Below are positions 9,281-18,202 of a stretch of 64,000 nucleotides of DNA, in pieces. The notes under the pieces were generated by a model. It was not told the DNA's origin, did not search any database, and worked only from the letters and a program-made list of their open reading frames with translations. Within the stretch, counting starts at the first letter, position 1, and the number at the start of each line of letters is the position of its first letter. The position numbers were made by a program, and so were the translations under genes. This stretch comes from Treponema sp. (GTDB lineage: Bacteria > Spirochaetota > Spirochaetia > Treponematales > Treponemataceae), in assembly GCA_018385315.1 (NCBI GenBank), contig JAHAZJ010000149.1, positions 1 through 64,000 of the forward strand, written 5' to 3'.

Positions 9281-10456
9281 ATGAAAGAACTTGAACTTAA
9301 ATATGGATGTAATCCTAATCAGAAACCTGCAAAGGTATTTATGGAAAATGGCGATCTTCCAATCACTGTTGTAAATGGAAGACCTGGATACATTAACTTG
9401 CTTGATGCGTTAAACGGCTGGCAGTTAGTAAAAGAATTGAAAGAAGCAACTGGGCTTCCTGCTGCTACATCTTTTAAACACGTTTCTCCTGCAGGTGCTG
9501 CAGTTGGACTTCCTTTAAGCGATACTCTTAAAAAAATCTACTTTACAGATAATGTTGAATTAACTCCACTTGCATGTGCTTATGCCCGTGCTCGTGGTGC
9601 TGACCGTATGTCTTCCTTTGGTGACTTCATTTCTCTTTCTGACGAATGTGATGAAGCTACTGCTTTGTTGATTAAAAAAGAAGTTTCTGACGGTGTAATT
9701 GCTCCAGGTTATTCTGAAAAGGCTTTGGAAATCTTAAAAGCTAAGAAAAATGGAAACTACTGTGTAATTCAGATTGATCCAAACTATGTTCCAGAAGCAA
9801 CAGAAAAGAAACAGGTATTTGGTGTTACATTTGAGCAGGGACACAATTTCCTTAAAATTGACGAAGAATCTGCCCTTTCTAACATTGTTACAAAAAACAA
9901 GACAATGTCTGAAGATGACAAGAGAAACCTTCTTATTTCTCTTATCGTTCTTAAATATACACAGTCTAACTCAGTTTGTTTCGTAAAAGACGGACAGGCA
10001 ATTGGTATTGGTGCAGGTCAGCAGAGCCGTGTTCACTGTACTCGCCTTGCTGGTCAGAAAGCTGATAACTGGTGGTTACGCCAGAGTCCACAGGTTTTAG
10101 GACTTCAGTTTGTAGATGGAATTAAACGTGCAGACCGTGATAACGCAATTGATGTTTATATTGGCGAAGAATACATGGATGTTCTTGCTGAAGGTAAATG
10201 GCAGAATATCTTCAAAGTAAAACCAGAAGTATTTACTCGTGAAGCAAAAGCAGAATGGATTTCAAAGAATACAAATGTTGCTCTTGGTTCAGATGCATTC
10301 TTCCCATTTGGCGATAACATTGACCGTGCTAAAAAATCTGGTGTAACAGTAATTGCTCAGCCAGGTGGTTCAGTGAGAGATGATTTAGTAATCCAAGCTG
10401 CTGACGGCTACGGAATGGTAATGGCATTTAATGGTATAAGATTATTCCACCACTAA
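9281..10456 (+). CDS. purH: stand-alone AICAR transformylase
   Basis: Phosphoribosylaminoimidazolecarboxamide formyltransferase, 391 aa, moving a formyl group from 10-formyl-THF to AICAR to give FAICAR. It corresponds to the AICARFT domain of PurH only; the N-terminal MGS-like cyclohydrolase domain is missing. Diagnostic stretches: LKYGCNPNQKPA at the N-terminus, SFKHVSPAGAAVGLPL with the catalytic Lys-His pair near residues 66-67, and C-terminal AFFPFGDNIDRA and QPGGSVRDD. It works with the separate PurO-type cyclohydrolase encoded at 7817. The start codon has no ribosome-binding site and a promoter directly abuts it. A strong terminator follows. Confidence 0.93.
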   Translation: MKELELKYGCNPNQKPAKVFMENGDLPITVVNGRPGYINLLDALNGWQLVKELKEATGLPAATSFKHVSPAGAAVGLPLSDTLKKIYFTDNVELTPLACAYARARGADRMSSFGDFISLSDECDEATALLIKKEVSDGVIAPGYSEKALEILKAKKNGNYCVIQIDPNYVPEATEKKQVFGVTFEQGHNFLKIDEESALSNIVTKNKTMSEDDKRNLLISLIVLKYTQSNSVCFVKDGQAIGIGAGQQSRVHCTRLAGQKADNWWLRQSPQVLGLQFVDGIKRADRDNAIDVYIGEEYMDVLAEGKWQNIFKVKPEVFTREAKAEWISKNTNVALGSDAFFPFGDNIDRAKKSGVTVIAQPGGSVRDDLVIQAADGYGMVMAFNGIRLFHH

Positions 10457-10473
10457 TTTGAAGAAACAAAAAT

Positions 10474-10506
10474 AAAAAAGACTGTTCAAGTGAACAGTCT
10501 TTTTTA
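10474..10506. terminator. bidirectional intrinsic terminator
   Basis: AGACTGTTCA (10479-10488) pairs with TGAACAGTCT (10491-10500), flanked by an A-run before and a T-run after. It ends the AICAR transformylase transcript on plus and the CHR transporter transcript on minus. Confidence 0.9.
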
Positions 10507-10508
10507 TT

Positions 10509-11075
10509 TTAAAACTTAAGTATAAGTCCAATAATTGCACCCATTACAAACCACATAAATGGGTGTATCTTTTTTAGTGGTTTTATTTGCAAAAGTCCTA
10601 GTGTAATCGATGCAAAAATAATCAAGTTCCATTGTGGGGAAATCGATGTTTCAGTAATTTTGAATAGCGAAACCCTACAAATACTATAAACTGCAACTGC
10701 AATTATTGCAGCAACGGCAGGCCTGATTGTGGAGAAGGCCGACTGGACAAAAGGGTTTTTATTAAATTTTGAAAAGAAAGCTGCAATTATACAAATTATG
10801 ATAATACTAGGTGTTACAAGACCTAATGTTGAAATAATACCACCAATTGGTCCTAAAGTCTGGTAACCAACATAGGTTGCCATATTAATTCCTAAAGGTC
10901 CGGGAGTAGATTCACTTACAGCAATCATATTTGTAAGCTCTTCCATGGTAAACCAGTCAAACTTTTCTGTAAGCTCCATTAAGTATGGCAGTGTAGCAGG
11001 ACCTCCACCAACTGCAAAAAGTCCGATTTTGAAAAATTCCCAGAAAACTAAAAGAGCAAGCATAAAGTTATTCAT
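10509..11075 (-). CDS. CHR family (chromate-type) transporter, second half-protein
   Basis: Integral membrane protein, 188 aa, with a single CHR domain (about six hydrophobic segments). The opening FFKIGLFAVGGGPATLPYL and STPGPLGINMATYVGY are the conserved CHR motifs. Half-size CHR proteins work in pairs with opposite topology, and the partner gene overlaps it by 8 nt on the same strand. The family is named for chromate resistance; the true substrate in an anaerobic spirochete is not known. Translation is likely coupled to the upstream partner. Confidence 0.9.
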   Translation of the reverse strand: MNNFMLALLVFWEFFKIGLFAVGGGPATLPYLMELTEKFDWFTMEELTNMIAVSESTPGPLGINMATYVGYQTLGPIGGIISTLGLVTPSIIIICIIAAFFSKFNKNPFVQSAFSTIRPAVAAIIAVAVYSICRVSLFKITETSISPQWNLIIFASITLGLLQIKPLKKIHPFMWFVMGAIIGLILKF

Positions 11076-11649
11076 TTTCTCCCTCCTGTCTTCTAAGATG
11101 TTCTGTTTTTTCTTTAATTAAATCGGCAATAATTCCTGCAGCTGCTGCTAATAAAACCAAAATGATTGTTGGGATTTTTGTAAAGAAACCTAATAGTAAA
11201 ACTGCAAGAAAAACTAATTCTGTAAAAAGATTCTTAAGGCTTTTTTTACAAAGATTAATAACCGTATTACACAGTAGTGCACAAACAACACCACGCACCC
11301 CCTGTAAGGCATGCTGAAACCATATATTATCCATAAAATTCTTAAGGAACATTGCAATAATAGTAATAATCAAAATAGATGGAAAAATCATTCCCAAGGT
11401 TGCAAAAATTCCCCCAGAAATTTTGTTTTTCTTATAACCAACAAATGTTGCTGTATTAACTGCAATGATACCTGGTGTACATTGTCCAATAGCATAGCAA
11501 TCAAGTAATTCTTCTTCGGAAACCCATTCTTTTTTCTGAACAAGTTCATGTTCAAGCATTGGCAGCATTGTAAGTCCACCACCAAAGGTCATTCCTCCAA
11601 TCTTAAAAAAAGACCAGAAAAGTTCTAAGTTAAGTTTTATTTTACTCAT
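11068..11649 (-). CDS. CHR family (chromate-type) transporter, first half-protein
   Basis: Partner of the overlapping downstream CHR gene, 193 aa. Motifs: FFKIGGMTFGGGLTMLPML near the N-terminus and QCTPGIIAVNTATFVGY before the second hydrophobic segment. The C-terminus is charged (KEKTEHLRRQEGENE), unlike its partner. It heads a two-gene operon. Its ATG has no Shine-Dalgarno; a TATAAT box ends six bases upstream, so the transcript is probably leaderless. Confidence 0.9.
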   Translation of the reverse strand: MSKIKLNLELFWSFFKIGGMTFGGGLTMLPMLEHELVQKKEWVSEEELLDCYAIGQCTPGIIAVNTATFVGYKKNKISGGIFATLGMIFPSILIITIIAMFLKNFMDNIWFQHALQGVRGVVCALLCNTVINLCKKSLKNLFTELVFLAVLLLGFFTKIPTIILVLLAAAAGIIADLIKEKTEHLRRQEGENE

Positions 11650-11655
11650 GGGTAA

Positions 11656-11686
11656 ATTATAACATTTAAATTATTAAAAATCTCAA
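11656..11686 (-). promoter_or_regulatory. promoter abutting the CHR transporter start codon
   Basis: On the minus strand TTGAGA is followed after 19 bp by TATAAT (11661-11656) and then six bases (TTACCC) before the ATG. The spacer is long, but the -10 is perfect. Confidence 0.45.
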
Positions 11687-11793
11687 GAATAACAAAAGAG
11701 CTAGGTGTAACACTAAAAATATTAATCAAGAAAAAATCAGTAGAATCTATTACTATTTTTTTTAATTTACTTTTATTAAGTACTGTTTTTCTA

Positions 11794-11799
11794 TATAAT
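11794..11799 (+). promoter_or_regulatory. -10 element of the XPB helicase gene
   Basis: Perfect TATAAT eleven bases before the ATG at 11811. No convincing -35 and no Shine-Dalgarno is present, so the leader would be about 5 nt or absent. Confidence 0.45.
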
Positions 11800-11810
11800 A
11801 TTTGTTTACG

Positions 11811-13616
11811 ATGAATTATGAAAACCCATTAATTGTTCAAGGCGACCGGTCTCTTTTATTGGATGTTCATGCTCCTAAGGCAGATGAATGTCGTAATGCA
11901 TTAATCCCATTTGCAGAGCTGGAAAAATCTCCAGAACATTTACACACATATAAGCTTTCTCCCTTATCACTTTGGAATGCGGCTTCTGCAGGTTTTACTT
12001 CTCAGGATGCTATTGATGTTCTGAATAAATATGCCCGTTATGATGTGCCCCAGTCTATTGTAATGTGGATTAATGAAATTAGTGGACGTTTTGGAAAGCT
12101 TAAGCTTATTGAAGGGCCAGAGGTAAAGGTTCCTGTTGAGCCTTCAAAAATTGTAAAAGAAAGTGAAAAGCAGAATAAAGAATCTGAAAAATCGGATTTT
12201 ATTATCGAAAAATATCTTTATCTTGTGGCAGATTCTATTCCTGTATATAAGGAAATTGGGGCAAATCCATCTGTAAAAAAAATATTTTTAAAGAATGAAC
12301 TTGATGAAACTATCATAGAGAATGGAAATCAGAAAACTCCAGAATTAGGATTTCTTTTAAAATTAACAGATCGTGGAACTGTAAAACAGCTTCTTCTTCA
12401 AGCAGGATGGCCAGTAAAAGATGAAGTTTCTTTAGCAGACGGGGAACCCTTGTCTGTAAACTTGCGAAGTGAAACACTTACTGGGAAAAAATTAGAAATT
12501 CGAGAGTATCAGAAAAATTCTGCTAAGGCACTTGTTGGTGATAAAGGACCTGGAACTGGTTTTGGCACAATTGTATTGCCATGCGGTGCAGGAAAAACTA
12601 TTGTTGGCATGACAATTATGGATATGTTAAAAACATCAACCCTAATCATTACAACAAATATTTCAGCTGTACATCAGTGGATTGATGAATTACTTGATAA
12701 GACAGATTTAACTGCAGATCAGATTGCTGAATATTCAGGTGAAAATAAAGAAATAAAACCTGTTACTGTAGCTACTTATCAGGTTCTTACATGGCGACCT
12801 GCAAAAGATGGTCCATATCCTCATTTTTCAATTTTTCATGAGCGTCCATGGGGGCTTATTATTTATGATGAAGTTCATATGCTTCCAGCCCCAGTTTTTC
12901 GTGTTGTTGCAGAATTACAAGCAGTTCGTCGTGTTGGTTTAACAGCTACTTTAGTTCGTGAAGATGGATGTGAAGGCTATGTATTTAGCCTGGTTGGACC
13001 AAAACGCTATGATGTTCCATGGAAAGAATTAGAAAGAGATCATTGGATTGCAACTGCAGAATGTGTTGAAGTTCGTGTAGATTTACCTCTTGCAAGTGAA
13101 ATTGATTACGCTGTAGCAAATTCTCGGGAAAAACATAGAATTTCCAGCGAAAATCCAGATAAATTACCAGTTGTTAAAAAAATTATTGAAAAATATAAGG
13201 ATGATAAAATTCTTGTTATTGGACAATACTTAAGTCAGCTGGAAGAAATAGCTAAAATCTTAAATGTTCCAATCATAACTGGTAAAACACCTAATGCTCA
13301 GCGTGATTTAATATATAAGGATTTTCGCTCTGGCAAAATTCGTGTTCTTGTTGTTTCAAAAGTTGCAAATTTTGCAATTGATTTACCTGATGCATCAATT
13401 GCTATTCAGATAAGTGGAACTTTTGGAAGCAGACAGGAAGAAGCACAGAGATTGGGTCGTATTTTAAGACCAAAAGAAAGAGAATCTAAATTCTTTAGTT
13501 TAATTACCCGCAACACTGTAGAAGAAGAATTTGGTTCAAACCGTCAGAAATTCCTTGCAGAACAAGGGTACGCATACAGAATTGTTCGCTATAGTGGAGA
13601 TGATAATGATTTATAG
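11811..13616 (+). CDS. XPB/ERCC3-type DNA repair helicase
   Basis: 3'-to-5' SF2 DNA helicase of the bacterial XPB group, 601 aa. The N-terminal region (about 20-200) resembles the XPB N-terminal/helicase-C3 domain. Then come Walker A LPCGAGKT (GKT near 261-263), DEVH at 353-356, GLTATL, the XPB-specific R-E-D motif in LVREDG (383-385) and motif VI QRLGRILRP. XPB unwinds DNA at lesions in archaea and eukaryotes; spirochetes and actinobacteria carry homologues. Its end overlaps the start of a helicase-associated gene, implying a coupled pair. A TTG nine bases upstream is in frame, but the ATG begins the conserved sequence. Confidence 0.92.
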   Translation: MNYENPLIVQGDRSLLLDVHAPKADECRNALIPFAELEKSPEHLHTYKLSPLSLWNAASAGFTSQDAIDVLNKYARYDVPQSIVMWINEISGRFGKLKLIEGPEVKVPVEPSKIVKESEKQNKESEKSDFIIEKYLYLVADSIPVYKEIGANPSVKKIFLKNELDETIIENGNQKTPELGFLLKLTDRGTVKQLLLQAGWPVKDEVSLADGEPLSVNLRSETLTGKKLEIREYQKNSAKALVGDKGPGTGFGTIVLPCGAGKTIVGMTIMDMLKTSTLIITTNISAVHQWIDELLDKTDLTADQIAEYSGENKEIKPVTVATYQVLTWRPAKDGPYPHFSIFHERPWGLIIYDEVHMLPAPVFRVVAELQAVRRVGLTATLVREDGCEGYVFSLVGPKRYDVPWKELERDHWIATAECVEVRVDLPLASEIDYAVANSREKHRISSENPDKLPVVKKIIEKYKDDKILVIGQYLSQLEEIAKILNVPIITGKTPNAQRDLIYKDFRSGKIRVLVVSKVANFAIDLPDASIAIQISGTFGSRQEEAQRLGRILRPKERESKFFSLITRNTVEEEFGSNRQKFLAEQGYAYRIVRYSGDDNDL

Positions 13617-15660
13617 ACCAACAGTTTCAGAATGGCAGGAGTCTATTCTTTCTCTTGATGACTCTCAATTTTTTGATTTAATGCGGCTTTATATTGGAGA
13701 AGTAAAAACTCCGTATAATAAGCAGCGCCTTACTGAACAATTGGCAAGCTTCATTCATAATCAGGATAATCAAAATCACATTATTAATCTTCTCGATTCA
13801 TTTGATATAAGTATTTTATCTGCAATTTATTACACCAATAATCCTACAAAAGAAACACTAACCGATTTTTTTGCCGGGGATTATAAGTTAAGCGAAGTAT
13901 ATGCCCAGCTTTCCAATCTTGTATCCAGATTAATTCTTTTTATTCAAAAGGATAAATATTCAGATAAAGAATATTACAGAATTAATCCTCTTATTGGAGA
14001 CAAATTAAATCCTTATTTGAATATTTCCAATATTCTTTTTAGTAGTCCTGTTGTTACACAAAATTATAATGATGTATTTTATCTTTCGCCTAATTTTATT
14101 GCAGCGTTTATTTCATTTTTAACTGTGTATGGATGCTCGTGTAAAAATGATGGAACAATCAAAAAAACTGATTTTTCAAAATTAGAACAGATATTTCCAG
14201 GAAAAGAAAAATGTCTTCAGTTGCTCATGAACAGTTTTGTGAACCTTTCAATTGTAAAAGAAGGTGAACGAAAAATGGAAATTGATTTTGAGCGTTTACG
14301 TCTGTTTTGTGAATTGTCTGAAGAAACTCAAATTGCCTTTTTGTGTGCAGCGGCTGGTTCAAGGTTTAGTAGAGATGGATTAAAAAAGCAGGCACAGCTT
14401 TTGCTTGATTGTATTTCATCTATTCCAGAAACCGGATATACAATTCCAACAATCACAAAACTCGCTTTTATAACGGCTTCCAATTCATTATCTGGCGTTA
14501 CAAATTCAAACTCCCGCTTTTCACAGATTCTGGAAGCTGCAAAAAAAGAGGTTGATTTTGTTGGTCAGCAGGCGGGAAATCTTATAGAAGTAATGCTTGA
14601 GGCAGCTATTGAATTTGGTCTTTTGCAAGAGATTGGAAAAGATGAAAATGGTATGTCTGTTTACAAGGTTGGAAAATCTCAGACACAATCAGGCATGGAA
14701 AAAGTTTTGAATATAGATTCTGCATATACAGTTACAATTTTGCCAGGACTTCCTTTAGCAAAACTATTACCATTAACAACTTTTTTACAAATCCGCAGCT
14801 TTTCTATAGTTTCAGAGTATTCTATTACAAAGCAGTCAGTTTGTGCAGGATTTGATAAAGGATATAAACCAGAAGAAATTATTTCATATTTAAAGGATTT
14901 TTCTTCATATGAATTACCACAAAATCTTTTAATGTCTATTTCGGAATGGTATGCCAGTTATGTTTCTGCAATGATTTATTATGGTTATATTCTTAGGGTT
15001 TCTGGAAACAATATCCAAATTGCGGAAAATAATCCAAGAATAAAAAAACATATCAAAGAAAAACTAGCTGAAGGTATTTATTTGCTTGATGTTCCGCCAA
15101 CTGGTGATATAAAAGATTTTATAAACGAAAGTGGCTTTGATTTTATGGGGAAAGTTAAAAATACTATAGGACAAGGCGAAAAGATTCCATTCCCAATTTT
15201 GAAAAAAGGAAATCCTCTTGTTTTTGAAAGTAAAGAAAAAACTCCATTTAATTTTCAACCGGCAGCGGAAATTCTAAAGGAGTTGAAATCAGAGCTTGCC
15301 AATATGAAGCTTGAAAAAGTGGCCAACGAAAATCTTTTGAATAGAATTAATCAAAGAATGATTATTTCAAAAGAGCAGTTAAACAAAGCTTTTGTTCGCT
15401 CTGAAATACTTGAAGCAAATGGTACTGACTATGGTGGAAAAATTCATTTAATTGATTCTGCAATTGAAGCCGGTGATTTAATGGAAATTACACTTCCAGA
15501 TTCAAAAAATGCAGGAAAATATATTATACTTATTGGAAAACCAATCAGTTTAGTAAAACAAAATATGGAAGCAATTGCACGAATAAGCATTGTTCCAGAA
15601 AATAATATAGAAGGTTTTCTTGTAAGTAAAATTACACATTTACGAAGACTTAGATTTTAG
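13606..15660 (+). CDS. helicase-associated protein (XPB/Ssl2-like Helicase_C_3 domain)
   Basis: Large protein of 684 aa without helicase ATPase motifs. The middle-to-C-terminal part (about 400-480) with PLTTFLQIRSFSIVSEYSIT, GYKPEEIISYL and QNLLMSISEWYASY matches the helicase-associated (Helicase_C_3) domain that is also found in XPB N-termini. The gene overlaps the XPB gene by 11 nt; the ATG at 13606 has GGAG six bases upstream. An in-frame ATG at 13531 would overlap XPB by 86 nt and is unlikely. It probably binds or regulates XPB, as Bax1 does in archaea, although it shows no visible nuclease motif. Confidence 0.75.
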   Translation: MIYRPTVSEWQESILSLDDSQFFDLMRLYIGEVKTPYNKQRLTEQLASFIHNQDNQNHIINLLDSFDISILSAIYYTNNPTKETLTDFFAGDYKLSEVYAQLSNLVSRLILFIQKDKYSDKEYYRINPLIGDKLNPYLNISNILFSSPVVTQNYNDVFYLSPNFIAAFISFLTVYGCSCKNDGTIKKTDFSKLEQIFPGKEKCLQLLMNSFVNLSIVKEGERKMEIDFERLRLFCELSEETQIAFLCAAAGSRFSRDGLKKQAQLLLDCISSIPETGYTIPTITKLAFITASNSLSGVTNSNSRFSQILEAAKKEVDFVGQQAGNLIEVMLEAAIEFGLLQEIGKDENGMSVYKVGKSQTQSGMEKVLNIDSAYTVTILPGLPLAKLLPLTTFLQIRSFSIVSEYSITKQSVCAGFDKGYKPEEIISYLKDFSSYELPQNLLMSISEWYASYVSAMIYYGYILRVSGNNIQIAENNPRIKKHIKEKLAEGIYLLDVPPTGDIKDFINESGFDFMGKVKNTIGQGEKIPFPILKKGNPLVFESKEKTPFNFQPAAEILKELKSELANMKLEKVANENLLNRINQRMIISKEQLNKAFVRSEILEANGTDYGGKIHLIDSAIEAGDLMEITLPDSKNAGKYIILIGKPISLVKQNMEAIARISIVPENNIEGFLVSKITHLRRLRF

Positions 15661-15678
15661 ATTCAGGAATAAAAAATT

Positions 15679-16275
15679 ATGGAACTTTATATTGTAAGAC
15701 ATGGTGAAACTGACTGGAACAAATTAAAGAGGTTTCAGGGAAATATTGATATTGAATTAAATGAAAAGGGAAGAGAATTAGCAGGTTTATTAGGAGCTCG
15801 TTTTGAAAAAGAAAATATAACCTTTGAAAGAATTTATTCTTCTCCACTTAATAGAGCTTATGAAACTGCATGTTTAATCCGTGGACATCAAAATGTAAAA
15901 ATTTTCCGGGATGAGAGACTTAAGGAAATCAGTTTTGGCGGAATGGAAGGTACTTTCTATGATGATTGGATGAATACCGACAATCCTCGAAAATATTTTT
16001 TTTCAAATGCGGCTCTTTATGTTCCCCCAGAAGGTGGTGAAAGTTTTCCTCACCTAATGGAAAGAACTAAAGCTTTTGTGCAGAATGAAATAGAACCTTT
16101 GTACAAAGATTATGGTGATAAAAAAATATTGCTTGTTGCTCATGGAGCTTTAATTGCAGGGCTTACCTGTTATTTAGAAAATCGTGATGTGGAAAACTAT
16201 TGGGGAAAAGGGTTAAAAGGCAATTGCGAGGAAACTGTTTATATTTTTGATGGTAAAAGCTGGAGTCTTAAATGA
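15679..16275 (+). CDS. histidine phosphatase family protein (phosphoglycerate mutase-like)
   Basis: 198 aa enzyme of the branch-2-like histidine phosphatases. RHGETDWN at 8-15 holds the phospho-accepting His9. YSSPLNRAYETA carries the second catalytic Arg, EISFGGMEG is typical of cobalamin phosphatase and PhoE-like proteins, and LLVAHGALI holds the second His. Substrate cannot be inferred; members act on phosphosugars, cobalamin intermediates or nucleotides. It overlaps the next gene by 4 nt (ATGA), giving translational coupling with the TsaC-like gene. Confidence 0.88.
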   Translation: MELYIVRHGETDWNKLKRFQGNIDIELNEKGRELAGLLGARFEKENITFERIYSSPLNRAYETACLIRGHQNVKIFRDERLKEISFGGMEGTFYDDWMNTDNPRKYFFSNAALYVPPEGGESFPHLMERTKAFVQNEIEPLYKDYGDKKILLVAHGALIAGLTCYLENRDVENYWGKGLKGNCEETVYIFDGKSWSLK

Positions 16276-16868
16276 TTTACAAAAAAGATGCCAATGGTGC
16301 AGCAAAAGTTTTAGAAGCACTAAAAAAAAATCAGATTGTAATTATCCCAACAGATACTGTTTATGGTTTTAGTGGGCTTGTTTTAGAGAAAGATATTCCT
16401 TCCGATAAAGGAACTGATGCACAAATTCGAACAATTAAAGGCAGGGCAGAAACAAAACCTTTGATACAATTAATCGGTTGTCCACAAGATATAAAAAAGT
16501 ATACCGATGATAACATTCCTGACTCCCTTTTGAATAAATGGCCTGGTGCATTAACAATTATTGTAAATACTAAGAAAACCCATCCATTGTATAAAAGATA
16601 TCCAACCATCGCATTCAGATGTCCCGGCGATTTGTGGTTGCGTGAAATTATAATGAAGGCCGGTGCTCCCATATATAGTACCAGTGTTAATAGAAGCGGT
16701 TGTCCAGTGCTTGAAACTGTGCCAGAAATTGCAGCAGAGTTTGAAGAGGAGGTTGCCCTTATTATTGATGATGGGGATAAAAAAGGCGCCCTCCCTTCTA
16801 CCCTGGTGGCCATGGAAAATGGACTGCCAAAAGTTTTAAGACAAGGCGCTGTGAAAATTAGGAATTAA
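16272..16868 (+). CDS. tsaC: L-threonylcarbamoyladenylate synthase (TsaC/Sua5/YrdC family)
   Basis: Makes threonylcarbamoyl-AMP from threonine, bicarbonate and ATP, the first step of t6A37 modification of ANN-decoding tRNAs, 198 aa. The YrdC fold is seen in IIPTDTVYGFSG (12-residue start motif), K-G-R in IKGRAETKPL, and STSVNRSG near the C-terminus. There is no Sua5 C-terminal domain, so it is the short TsaC type; YciO-type paralogues look similar and cannot be excluded. It overlaps the histidine phosphatase gene and ends at an AT-rich repeat. Confidence 0.85.
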   Translation: MIYKKDANGAAKVLEALKKNQIVIIPTDTVYGFSGLVLEKDIPSDKGTDAQIRTIKGRAETKPLIQLIGCPQDIKKYTDDNIPDSLLNKWPGALTIIVNTKKTHPLYKRYPTIAFRCPGDLWLREIIMKAGAPIYSTSVNRSGCPVLETVPEIAAEFEEEVALIIDDGDKKGALPSTLVAMENGLPKVLRQGAVKIRN

Positions 16869-16873
16869 AAATT

Positions 16874-16914
16874 AGGAATTAAGAATTAAGAATTAAGAAT
16901 TAAGAATAATTCCT
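16874..16914. repeat. GAATTAA heptamer tandem repeat inside a hairpin
   Basis: GAATTAA occurs four times in a row at 16876-16903, bounded by AGGAATTA (16874-16881) and TAATTCCT (16907-16914), which are reverse complements. The element fills the convergent junction between tsaC and the GH130 gene and reaches the GH130 stop codon. It shares the AGGAATTA motif with the repeat at 19796-19837. Confidence 0.75.
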
Positions 16915-18079
16915 ATTTCAGTAATTCCAGGTTTTTCTTTATTAATTCACATCTCTGCTTTACACAGTCTGGTGAGCGGTGTGGATCCCTTGGTGTGTTA
17001 AATGTGTAATCAATCAACTGTTCTACTGTTGTTGTAGCTACATGCATTCTTGTATCAGATGAAGCATAGTAAATAAATACTTTACCATCTTTTTCAATTG
17101 CACCATTACTGAAAACAACATTTGAAACATCACCTGTGCGTTCTTTGCCAAGAGGAACAAGGAATACGCCACTTGGTTCTGCAATTACTTTGCTTGGATC
17201 TTTTAAGTCTGTAGCATAAACATACAAAACATAGCGAAGACCATCTGCAGTATTTCTTACTCCGTGACTGATGTGAATCCATCCTTTTTCTGTTTTGATT
17301 GGTGTTGCACCAGCACCGTTTTTTGCTTCAGTAATTGTGTGATAAACCCGTTTAGAAATGATTTTTTCTTCATCAATTACAGCATTTGTAATATCATCAC
17401 AAAGACCAAAACCAACTCCACCGCCACTTCCTGTATTAATAAAATCGTCCATTGGTCGAGTGTAGAAAGCATATTTTCCATCTACAAATTCAGGATGAAG
17501 ACAAACATTTCTCTGCTGTGGAGATTTTTTTGTTATAAGGTTAGGAAGTCTTTCCCAAGTTTCTAAATCTTTTGTTCGAACAATACCTGCTGCTGCAACT
17601 GCCGCTCCTAAATCAGGATTGCTTGTATCTTTACTTTCAGAACAGAAAACTCCATAAATCCATCCATCTTCATGTTGTGTAAGTCGCATATCATAAACGT
17701 TTGTTTCTTCCGGACATGTATCTGGCAACTGAACAGGATAATCACGGAATCTAAAATTATCAATTCCATTTGGACTTTCTGCTACTGCAAAAAAGGATTT
17801 TCTGTCATTACCTTCAACTCGGCAAACCAGGCAATATTTTCCGTTTAAGTAAATTGCACCAGAATTCATGATTGCATTAATTCCAAGGCGTTCCATAAAA
17901 AATGGGTTTGTTTCTTTACAAAGATCATATCTCCATGTAAGAGGGAGAGAATCTCTTGTAAGAATTGGATTTACATAACGGTTGTAAACTCCATTGTAAA
18001 ATGTTTTGTCGATCTTGTTTTTACGTGAAATGAATTTTTCATATTCTTTTAGTTTTTTCGAGTACATTTCATGAATCAT
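16913..18079 (-). CDS. 4-O-beta-D-mannosyl-D-glucose phosphorylase (GH130)
   Basis: Cytoplasmic inverting phosphorylase, 388 aa, converting mannosyl-beta-1,4-glucose plus phosphate to mannose-1-phosphate and glucose in mannan breakdown. The whole chain follows the GH130 subfamily 1 pattern: [65 protein letters not shown] with the catalytic Asp, [34 protein letters not shown] and [12 protein letters not shown]. Length fits the family (about 390). AGGAG lies 8 nt before the ATG. The next gene upstream on the same strand is a second glycosidase. Such enzymes usually follow a mannobiose 2-epimerase, which is not seen here. Confidence 0.93.
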   Translation of the reverse strand: MIHEMYSKKLKEYEKFISRKNKIDKTFYNGVYNRYVNPILTRDSLPLTWRYDLCKETNPFFMERLGINAIMNSGAIYLNGKYCLVCRVEGNDRKSFFAVAESPNGIDNFRFRDYPVQLPDTCPEETNVYDMRLTQHEDGWIYGVFCSESKDTSNPDLGAAVAAAGIVRTKDLETWERLPNLITKKSPQQRNVCLHPEFVDGKYAFYTRPMDDFINTGSGGGVGFGLCDDITNAVIDEEKIISKRVYHTITEAKNGAGATPIKTEKGWIHISHGVRNTADGLRYVLYVYATDLKDPSKVIAEPSGVFLVPLGKERTGDVSNVVFSNGAIEKDGKVFIYYASSDTRMHVATTTVEQLIDYTFNTPRDPHRSPDCVKQRCELIKKNLELLK

Positions 18080-18160
18080 GAATTTATCTCCTGAAAATAT
18101 TAGTGTTTATTTACTTAAATATTAAACTAAATTTACTTAAAAAACAAGAATAATTTAAAA

Positions 18161-18187
18161 AAAAAGCAGATTAAAACCTGCTTTTTT
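18161..18187 (-). terminator. intrinsic terminator after the (alpha/alpha)6 glycosidase gene
   Basis: On the minus strand AAAAAGCAG pairs with CTGCTTTTT around an 8-nt loop, followed by a run of nine T. It lies 16 bp downstream of the stop at 18203 and 82 bp before the GH130 start, so the two glycosidase genes may be separate transcripts. Confidence 0.8.
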
Positions 18188-18202
18188 ATGTAAAATAATT
18201 AA

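Noticed and set aside
12564-12584. Second sigma-54-like site TTGGCAC...ATTGCC in the XPB gene
   Set aside because: Spacing between the GG and GC elements is two bases too long, and it lies inside coding sequence.
16361-16813. 150-aa open frame on minus in tsaC
   Set aside because: Lies wholly within a gene with clear YrdC motifs on plus; no family resemblance.
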